DNA of 64,000 bases. Source: JBBRZM01 sp963813635 (lineage in GTDB: Bacteria; Actinomycetota; Acidimicrobiia; IMCC26256; JBBRZM01). Within the stretch, counting starts at the first letter, position 1. Every line of letters starts with the position of its first letter. The position numbers and the translations under genes were made by a program. Below, in pieces: positions 57,437-64,000 of the stretch. The notes under the pieces were generated by a model. The model saw only the letters and a program-made list of their open reading frames with translations. It was not told the origin of the DNA and ran no database searches. The stretch covers positions 496,001 through 560,000 of the forward strand of contig CAWEZO010000002.1 of the NCBI GenBank assembly GCA_963813635.1. The letters run 5' to 3'.

Positions 57437-57611
57437 AACCGGGAGTAACTCCCGGACGCACTCATGATGGTCCACTGCGTTTGGGAGTGATCCCACCGCA
57501 CCCTGCGTCACTCCCGGCTCGTCCACTGCCTCTTGTCAGGCTGAGCATCAACGCCGAGTTCGGCCCTCGAGCCTCGCGAACGTAGATCCGCGCTCGTCGG
57601 GGCGTTGCGAC

Positions 57612-58103
57612 TTACGCGAGCAGCGTGCCGGTCGCGCCCGGCCTCCACAGGGCCTTGCTGTTGTCCTTCGCAGCCTTGCGAAGTTGATCCAACTTTTCCT
57701 TCGCGGCGGACCCGAGAGCGATCCCGACTCGGAACGAGTCCCAGTCGATCCTGACGTACAACTGGACGTCCTCCTGCTTTCGTCCGCGAGAGAAGGCGCC
57801 CCAGTAGTACGAGTGGTACGCACCCTCGTCGTTCGGGAAACGCTTGCGAATCGAAGCAAGGACGTCACCGGTCTTGATTCTTGTGTTGAGTTCGGGATCG
57901 AGGTCGACGATGAAGCGATCCGCGACTGCCTGCATCAGTTCGCGGAACGGCTCACGCAGCGAGCCCTCGTACCGCGCGCGGTTCGCCGCCATCCATTCGC
58001 TCGTGTTGTTCGCACGGAGGTCGGATAGGAACGCAAACGCATCGGCTGGCAACACAGTGGCCGTCGGCGAGCCGGACTTCTTCTGCGCACGTTGGCGGGC
58101 CAC
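57612..58103 (-). CDS. DUF2461-like protein
   Basis: 163 residues from GTG 58103. AFAFLSDLRANNTSEWMAANRARYE (landmarks FLSDLRANN and EWMAANRARYE), IRKRFPNDEGAYHSYYWGAFSRG and QLYVRIDWDSFRVGIALG resemble the DUF2461/TIGR02453 family of unknown function. The same frame is open ~85 bases further upstream with conserved-looking QARAFADEYGLRPQEIDGVL, so the start could be earlier or this may be a 5'-truncated longer protein. Confidence 0.6.
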   Translation of the reverse strand: MARQRAQKKSGSPTATVLPADAFAFLSDLRANNTSEWMAANRARYEGSLREPFRELMQAVADRFIVDLDPELNTRIKTGDVLASIRKRFPNDEGAYHSYYWGAFSRGRKQEDVQLYVRIDWDSFRVGIALGSAAKEKLDQLRKAAKDNSKALWRPGATGTLLA

Positions 58104-58204
58104 AGTCCCAGCGAGGGCGAGTACGCCGTCGATCTCCTGCGGCCGTAGCCCGTACTCATCGGCGAATGCGCGGGCCTGCTCGCTAATCTCCGCTGATCAA
58201 GCAC

Positions 58205-59428
58205 TTGGGACGGAAACTCCTGCTCACTGCGACGCTGGCACCGGTCGTGGTCGCCGGTGCGACGCGCCTGCGCAACACCGCTCGAGCGGCCGTGTCCCGT
58301 CGATCCCGTGCCTCCGTTGAGCCCGGCGTTCCGACGCCGGCGCCATCGGCGGGACTCGCTGCCGCCGTAGCGATCGACACGCTGGTCAGCCTGCCGATCG
58401 CGCTCCTGTCGTCGACCGGGTCGACCGCCCTGTACCGCCGCGCCTCGGACGAACTCGACGACGCCGTGCTGTTCTATGGCGACGCCGGGTGGCTCGACGA
58501 TCCGGCCGGGCGGCACCGAACGCCCCGCGAGTGCCCCGACGGTCGGATCACACCCGCTGGAAGCCGCGGGAGCAGCGTCGAGATGCTGCGCTTCGACAGC
58601 GGTTGGGAGCCGGAGGCAGGCGAGCCCGGCGCCGATCGCTGGCGCTCGTTCCGCAGCAACACGTCCGTCCCCGTGCGCCTGCTCCGCCACCCGGGAGCCC
58701 CTCGTCCGTGGCTCGTCGCCGTGCACGGACAGGGCATGGGTCGCGCCAGCGACCTCCGCATGCTCCGCGTGCGCCGACTCCACGACCAGCTCGGTATCAA
58801 CATCGCGCTGCCAGCGCTCCCGCTGCATGGCCCACGAGCGGCCGGGCTCGCCGCCGACCAGCAGTTCGTGTCCAACCTCTTCGTGGTCAACAACGTGCTG
58901 GGCCTCACGCAAGCGGTATGGGACGTGCGCCGCCTGCTGCTCTGGCTCCGGGCCACGCAGGGCGCGCCTGCCATCGGCCTCCTGGGGCTGTCGCTGGGGT
59001 CATACGCGTGCAGCCTCCTCTCGACCCTCGACGGCGACGTCGCCTGCGTGATCCCCGTGGTACCCACCAGCGACCTCGCCGCGTCGCTGCGCGCTGCGGA
59101 ACCATTGTCGACGCCGAAGCAACGGCTACATCGCGCCCTGCATGACAAGCGGTCGACGATGGTGCACGCCGTCGTATCGCCGCTCGCGCGACCTTGCCTC
59201 GTGCCTCGTGACCGTCGCTTCATCGTCGCCGGCCAGGCCGACCGCATCGCACCGCCCGCGGGCGCCGCGCAGCTGTGGCGCCACTGGGACGAACCATCGA
59301 TCCTGTGGCGACCACGTGGGCACGTGACCACCCCGAGATCCACCGCATACGACGACCACCTCACTGCCATCATCACGGCGAGCGGGCTCGCTGCGACGCA
59401 ACACGAAGGAGAGCCATGCGCCAGCTGA
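58205..59428 (+). CDS. Alpha/beta hydrolase partner of the acyltransferase
   Basis: 407 residues from TTG 58205. One hydrophobic N-terminal segment (LLLTATLAPVVVAGA), then the hydrolase fold: WLVAVHGQGMG (oxyanion region), LPALPLHGPR, IGLLGLSLGSYACSLL with the GxSxG-like nucleophile (GLSLG), DRRFIVAGQADRIAPP (acid) and GHVTTPRS (His). Proteins of this layout precede wax-ester-synthase genes in mycobacteria-like genomes. Its 3' end overlaps the acyltransferase start by 13 bp, so the two are co-expressed and presumably act on neutral lipids. Confidence 0.78.
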   Translation: MGRKLLLTATLAPVVVAGATRLRNTARAAVSRRSRASVEPGVPTPAPSAGLAAAVAIDTLVSLPIALLSSTGSTALYRRASDELDDAVLFYGDAGWLDDPAGRHRTPRECPDGRITPAGSRGSSVEMLRFDSGWEPEAGEPGADRWRSFRSNTSVPVRLLRHPGAPRPWLVAVHGQGMGRASDLRMLRVRRLHDQLGINIALPALPLHGPRAAGLAADQQFVSNLFVVNNVLGLTQAVWDVRRLLLWLRATQGAPAIGLLGLSLGSYACSLLSTLDGDVACVIPVVPTSDLAASLRAAEPLSTPKQRLHRALHDKRSTMVHAVVSPLARPCLVPRDRRFIVAGQADRIAPPAGAAQLWRHWDEPSILWRPRGHVTTPRSTAYDDHLTAIITASGLAATQHEGEPCAS

Positions 59429-60900
59429 GCAGTGCGGATTGGACGATGGTGGCCTTGGACAGCCCGGCGGCCCACAACACGATCGGGATCGTCGGCATCT
59501 ACGACCCTTCGACGGGCTCAGGGGTGCCCCCGACCTACGACGAGGTTCTCCGCTACATCGAGGCGCGCCTGCACGTCGCCGAGAGCTTTCGCGAGCGGCT
59601 GATCCACGTGCCGTTCGGGATCGACCGGCCCTGGTGGGTCCGCGACAGGGAGTTCGACCTCGAGTACCACGTGCGCGAGATCGCGCTGCCGCGGCCGGGC
59701 AGCTGGCGGCAGCTCTGCACCCAGATCGCCCGCATACACGCCCGGCCGCTCGACCTCACCCGCCCGCCTTGGGAGCTCTACCTCATCGACGGACTCGCCG
59801 GCGCGGGTCACGTCCCTGATGGCGCGTTCGCCACGTTCCTTCGGATCCATCACGCCGCCATCGACGGCGTCGCCGGAGCCGAGATCCTGACGGCTCTGCA
59901 CACTCACGAGCCCGAGGGCTCGGTCCCGCCGCCACCCGACGGCTACACCTGGGAGCCGGACCCGATCCCGAGCGCTGCCGACCTGATCCGCCGCTCGGTC
60001 GTCAACGGTGTCACGAGGCCCATCGGGGTCCTACGCATGGCGCGGTCGGTGGTCCGACAGATACCCGCGCTTCGAGCCGACAACCGCAACGCCGAAGTCA
60101 CCTCCCCGGCGAGCCTGCCGAAAGCGACGCGGTTCAATCGTGCGGTCAGCCCCCACCGCGTGTTCGGTACCGCCTACACCACCATCGGCACCCTCAAGCA
60201 GATTCGCACGGCGATGCCCAACGCCAAGATCAACGACATCGGTCTCGCCATCGTCGGCGGCGCGATCCGTGCCTACCTCCTCGCCAAGGACGAGCTCCCC
60301 GAAGAGGCGATGCTCGCGATGATGCCGATCTCGATCCGGCCCACGGTCACCCAGAAGGCGACCAGGGGCCGGGACACCTCTCCGGCGAGCGGCAACGAGT
60401 ACTCCGTCGCACCCATGACCTTGGCGACCGACGAGGACGACCCGCTCGAGCGCCTCGCGCGCATCGTTGCGTCGACCGCGCACGTCAAGCAATCGGGCGC
60501 CCACCCGGTGCGGACGCTCATAGCGATGTCCGAGGAAGCGCTCGGCGGCCTCATGGGAACGGTGCAGCGCACCGCGGTCCGGACCCTCGCACGGCGCGGG
60601 CGTACCGTGGCCGCGCACACGCTCGTCAGCAATGTGCCCGGCCCGCTCACGCCGATGTACTTCTGCGGCGCCAGGATGGTCGACACCAGCGGCCTCGGCC
60701 CGGTGCTCGACGGCATGGCCCTCAACAACGGGATCGGCAGCTACGGCGACCGGGTCACGTTCTGCTTCACGGCGGATCGCAACGCGATCCCTGACCCCGA
60801 GCTGTACGAGGCCTGCCTCGCCGGCGCCGTCGACGAGCTGCTGGCCGCGGCCAACGCGGCAGGAGAGCAGTCGAAGAAGACCCACCGCTCACGCGCATGA
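59416..60900 (+). CDS. Wax ester synthase/diacylglycerol acyltransferase (WS/DGAT)
   Basis: 494 residues from ATG 59416 behind GAAGGAGAG. LSSADWTMVALDSPAAHNTIG opens the N-terminal domain; the catalytic HHxxxDG is HHAAIDG at ~145-151. NDIGLAIVGGAIRAYL, MPISIRPT and LVSNVPGPLTPMYF(CG) are the C-terminal motifs. The enzyme esterifies fatty alcohols or diacylglycerol with acyl-CoA to make storage wax or triacylglycerol at the inner membrane or lipid bodies. Intact. Confidence 0.93.
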   Translation: MRQLSSADWTMVALDSPAAHNTIGIVGIYDPSTGSGVPPTYDEVLRYIEARLHVAESFRERLIHVPFGIDRPWWVRDREFDLEYHVREIALPRPGSWRQLCTQIARIHARPLDLTRPPWELYLIDGLAGAGHVPDGAFATFLRIHHAAIDGVAGAEILTALHTHEPEGSVPPPPDGYTWEPDPIPSAADLIRRSVVNGVTRPIGVLRMARSVVRQIPALRADNRNAEVTSPASLPKATRFNRAVSPHRVFGTAYTTIGTLKQIRTAMPNAKINDIGLAIVGGAIRAYLLAKDELPEEAMLAMMPISIRPTVTQKATRGRDTSPASGNEYSVAPMTLATDEDDPLERLARIVASTAHVKQSGAHPVRTLIAMSEEALGGLMGTVQRTAVRTLARRGRTVAAHTLVSNVPGPLTPMYFCGARMVDTSGLGPVLDGMALNNGIGSYGDRVTFCFTADRNAIPDPELYEACLAGAVDELLAAANAAGEQSKKTHRSRA

Positions 60901-60952
60901 TGCGCGCGCAGCGTTGAGTGCCACACCTGCGCACCGCGGGGCTGAGCGCCCG

Positions 60953-61126
60953 GTGGTGCCTCTTCCGACAGCCGCGGAGTTCCAAGCCGACGTGCAGCGC
61001 ATGGTCGACTTTGGGCCGCTCATGACGGGCCATCCATGGCCCGCTTTGGGACCGGCTCCACGGACACTGGCGTACGCCGACGGTCTGCATCGCGTCCCGA
61101 GGCCGGGGTGGGAGGGTCCTTGGTAG
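60953..61126 (+). pseudogene. N-terminal stub of an M28-peptidase-like protein
   Basis: An open frame reads PLPTAAEFQADVQRMVDFGP then LMTGHPW, resembling the start of M28-type aminopeptidases (MVDFGPRxTG), and stops within 60 residues, 35 bp before the excisionase gene. Likely truncated by the mobile element that follows. Identification is weak. Confidence 0.35.
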
Positions 61127-61160
61127 AGGTAGCGAGTCCGATCATTCCGAGGAGGATGCG

Positions 61161-61352
61161 ATGGACAACGAGCACGTGCCGCTGACTCTGTCGGTGACCG
61201 AGGCGGCGAAGCAGTTGGGCATCTCGCGGGCGTTCGCGTACGAGCTCGTGGCACGGGGCGAGTTGCCGTGCCTGCGATTCGGACGGCGCGTCGTGGTCCC
61301 TCGCCGAGCGTTGGAGCGCCTTGTCGAGGACGCCGATCACGTACGCGCATGA
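61161..61352 (+). CDS. Excisionase-family DNA-binding protein
   Basis: 63 residues from ATG 61161 behind GAGGAGG. LTLSVTEAAKQLGISRAFAYELVARGELPCLRFGRRVVVPRRALERLV (landmarks EAAKQLGISRAFAYELV and LPCLRFGRR) is the winged-helix excisionase/MerR-like fold. In mobile elements it directs excision or regulates transfer. The neighbouring relaxase supports the mobile-element role. Confidence 0.87.
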   Translation: MDNEHVPLTLSVTEAAKQLGISRAFAYELVARGELPCLRFGRRVVVPRRALERLVEDADHVRA

Positions 61353-61617
61353 CGACGCACCAAACCGTCGCGCGCGTGGGCTGGGACTTGTCGCCTCTGA
61401 GGCGACGACGCGTACCAAAGCAGAGTCCGCCCGACACACCACCCCGACCAGAACGCCCCGACGACCACACCAACCCCGACGACACACGACCACGCGACCA
61501 CAGGTACGACGGCGCATCCACCCGCGCGCGTCACCGCATCCACCACCGATCAAGTGACGCACTTGCACCTGAGGTGCGCGCCGCGGCGGGAGTGATCGCA
61601 GAGAAGGGGACGAGCCA
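61353..61617. other. Intergenic region with hairpins, candidate oriT
   Basis: No supported gene. It holds a 7-bp hairpin GTCGCCT-CTG-AGGCGAC (61390-61406), a C/A-rich strand-biased stretch (~61430-61500) and a near-perfect palindrome GCACCTGAGGTGC (61565-61577) 40 bp before the relaxase start. oriT sites of MobF systems are often in this position with inverted repeats beside the nick, so it is a candidate only. Confidence 0.4.
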
Positions 61618-64000
61618 ATGTTGAGCCTGGGAAAGTTGGCACCCGGCCAGCAGCGGTACTACCTGGCCACGGTCGCCGCCGGCGCCGAGGAGTACTACAC
61701 CGGTGCGAAGGAGGCACCGGGCGAGTGGACCGGGCGCTCGGCATCGCGGCTCGGACTGGTCGGCGAGGTCAATGCCGAGACGCTCCACCACGTGCTCGAG
61801 AGCCGGGACCCGTGGACGGGTGAGCGACTGACCCGCGCGCAGGGGGCGCCCAAGGTACCGGGGTTCGACGCGACCCTTTGCGCGCCGAAGTCGGTGTCTC
61901 TGTTGTTCGCGCTGGGCGATCCCGAAGCTTCGAACGAGGTTCGCAACGCGCACGACGCTGCGGTGGCCGCCGCGATAGGTGTGTTCGAGGCCGAGGCGGC
62001 ACGGGCGCGCCGCGGACGAGGCGGCAGTGAACGTCACCAGGCGGAAGGTTTCGTCGGCGCCGCGTTTCGTCACCGCACCTCGCGGGCCGGTGATCCGCAC
62101 CTCCACACGCATGTGCTGGTCGCCAACCTCGTCCACTGCGACCACGACCAGCGGTGGTCGGCGCTCGACGCCCGCGGCCTCTATGGCTGGGCGAAGACTG
62201 TGGGGTATCTCTACGAGGCGCAGCTGCGCGCCGAGCTGACCCGTCGCCTCGGCGTCGCCTGGACTCCCGTGCGGAACGGGATCGCGGACATCGACGGGTT
62301 CTCCCGGGACGTGTTGCGGGCGTTCTCGATCCGCCGCCGCGAGATCGAGATGCACCTCGAGGAACACGGCGAGACCAGCGCTCGCGCCGCACAAATCGCC
62401 GCCTACGCGACCCGCGACTCCAAGGACGTCGAGACCACGGCCGAGAGTCTGCTGCCGACATGGCGAGAGCGCGCCAGGAGTCTCGGACTCGACGAGCCGG
62501 CCCTCGCTGCAGTCCTCGAGCGCTGCGTCGTGGCGGATGTTCCGCACCCGGCTTCCGAACAGGCGCGATTGCTGTTCCGCGATCTCGCCGCGCCGACCGG
62601 CTTGACGGCACGCTCCGCGACCTTCGGGCGTCGCGAGGTCCTCCAAGCCATCAGCGCCGCCCTGCCGAACGGCGGTGACGTCGACGCGACCCTGGAGCTC
62701 GCCGATGCGTTCCTCAGCTCGACCCACGTGGTCCCCCTCGACCCGGCGGGCCTGCAGACCGGTGGTGTGATTCGCCGCCACGACGGCCGGGTCGTCGTCA
62801 CCTACGCCGACGAGCCCCGCTGGAGCACCCCCGAAATGCTCGCCACCGAACAACGCGTGATCGACGCTGCACTCGACCGCTGCGACGACGCAGTTGGCGT
62901 CGCCCACCGGGACCACGTCCGACGGGCGATTCACGCTCGCCCGTCGCTCGCGGGGGAGCAGGTTCGCACGCTGAAACAGATCACCGGCTCGGGTACTGGC
63001 GTCGAGGTCGTCGAAGGCGCCGCCGGTACCGGCAAGACCTACGTCCTCGGCGCGGCCCGCGAAGCGTGGGAAGCCTCGGGCAATCGGGTGCTCGGCTGCG
63101 CGTTGCGCCGCCCGCGCCGCCGCACAACTCGAGCACGGCGCCAAGATCCGCTCGATGACCCTCGACCGGCTGCTGCGCCAGCTCGACCAGGCGAACGTCC
63201 TCAGGCTCGACAGCAACACGGTGGTCGTCGTCGACGAAGCCTCCATGATCGGGACGCGCAAACTGGCTCGGCTCCTCGACCATGCCGACACGGCCGGCGC
63301 CAAGGTGGTGCTGGTCGGCGACCACTATCAGCTCCCCGAGATCGACGCTGGTGGCGCATTCGCCGGCCTCGCCGCCCGCCTCAGCGCGTCCCAGCTCCTC
63401 GAGAACCGCCGCCAGGTCGAACCCTGGGAACGCTCCACTCTCGCTCAGCTGCGCGCTGGCGACGCCGACGTCGCGTTCGCCTCCTACCAGGGGCACCAGC
63501 GCGTGTGTCACCACGAAGACGGCGATCGACTCCGCGAACAGTTGGTCGACGACTGGTGGACCGCCCGCGCGCGCGGCTTCGAGAGCTTCATGCTCGCCGG
63601 TCGCAACACCGACGTGGACGATCTCAACGGGCGCGCCCGTGACCGCGTCGCCGCCGCCGGAGTGATCGGGCGCGACCAGCTTGACGTCGGCGGACGCAAG
63701 TTTGCCGTAGGTGATGAGATCCTCACGACGCGCAACGACTACCGGCTCGGCGTTCTCAACGGGACCCGCGCCACTATCACCGACATCGATCCATCGGCCG
63801 GAACCATCTACGCGCGCGGCGACGCGCGCGAGGTCGTACTGCCGTGGGAGTACATCGCCGCTGGGCACGTCGCGCACGCGTACGCATTGACCTTCCACAA
63901 GGCGCAAGGCATGACGGTGCACTCAGCGTTCGTCCTCGCTGACGACACCCTCGACCGTCCACGCGCCTACACCGGGCTCTCCCGCGGCACCCACCACAAC
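61618..64000 (+). CDS. MobF-type conjugative relaxase-helicase (TraA/TrwC-like), 3' end outside window, one frameshift
   Basis: From ATG 61618. The TrwC relaxase domain has N-terminal paired tyrosines Y14/Y15, EEYYTGAKEAPGEW, APKSVSLLFAL and the three-His metal motif DPHLHTHV at ~159-166. The helicase part has Walker A EGAAGTGKTY (~466) and, after a frame change near nt 63105, Walker B VVVVDEASMIG, VLVGDHYQLPEI and AYALTFHKAQGMTV. It nicks at oriT, stays covalently bound to DNA and unwinds it for conjugation. The shift is one base in GCGTTGCGCCGCCCGCG. The protein is still open at the window end. Confidence 0.88.

Noticed and set aside
1..64000. CRISPR array
   Set aside because: No regularly spaced direct repeats of 23-40 bp were found; the repeats present are att copies and short integrase-type repeats.

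Overview
The window is GC-rich DNA that reads as a high-GC actinobacterium, most plausibly an Acidimicrobiia-like lineage. Support comes from a WhiB-family iron-sulfur regulator, a PPOX/F420-type enzyme, a wax-ester-synthase/DGAT-type acyltransferase, an Rv2578c-type radical SAM protein behind a mycobacterial-type SOS box, frequent GTG/TTG starts and leaderless-looking promoters. The lineage is an inference from gene content; no rRNA is present. Many clearly homologous genes are broken by single-base frameshifts, densest at 35-45 kb. I read most of these as consensus errors of a draft or metagenomic assembly, and give the whole gene span with the break stated.

Layout. 0-6.3 kb: an AddAB/RecB-type helicase-nuclease pair translationally coupled to a small lipoprotein. 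6.4-11.1 kb: amidohydrolase, secreted protein, and small enzymes that become progressively decayed. 11.3-21.8 kb: a genomic island at tRNA-Val(TAC). The intact tRNA is at 21731-21804, and two partial copies of its 3' half (11290 and 15130) delimit two tandem elements, each with a truncated tyrosine integrase. Cargo includes an AttH/CrtC-like protein, NTF2-like proteins, a processive glycosyltransferase, an IS481-type insertion sequence and a metallo-beta-lactamase/diiron-GGDEF fusion. A tRNA-Leu 3'-end remnant lies inside the first element.

22-33.5 kb: WhiB, a serine hydrolase, a molybdenum operon (mobA-fdhD-formate-dehydrogenase-like, then two inositol-monophosphatase-type genes), an F420/PPOX protein, pterin dehydratase, an SOS-controlled radical SAM protein and a GGDEF-EAL protein with an in-frame stop. 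33.6-45.8 kb: a zinc-ribbon/nucleotide-cyclase/ATPase/TPR regulator followed by a sugar-utilisation cluster (Gfo/Idh, YczE-like membrane protein, NagB, GH4, RidA, esterase, ThuA on the minus strand; a 3-hydroxyisobutyrate-dehydrogenase-like enzyme and an FGGY kinase on the plus strand), with a palindrome between the divergent arms. 45.9-51.1 kb: secreted HExxH protein, tRNA-Asn, and a coupled methyltransferase/Tes-like radical SAM pair.

51.2 kb to the end: probably a second integrated element. Its left edge is a tRNA-Met 3' half with a tandem 11-bp repeat; by geometry the intact tRNA should lie beyond 64 kb. It carries a Rieske oxygenase (in-frame TAG), an NTF2-like relic, SDR, an IS110 fragment, a lower-GC patch with a phage terminase relic, an HTH/nucleotidyltransferase toxin-antitoxin-like pair, a hydrolase-WS/DGAT pair, and an excisionase plus MobF relaxase running off the window. 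The tRNA-fragment-delimited mosaic, the diiron-GGDEF sensor and the radical SAM/methyltransferase pair are the most unusual content.
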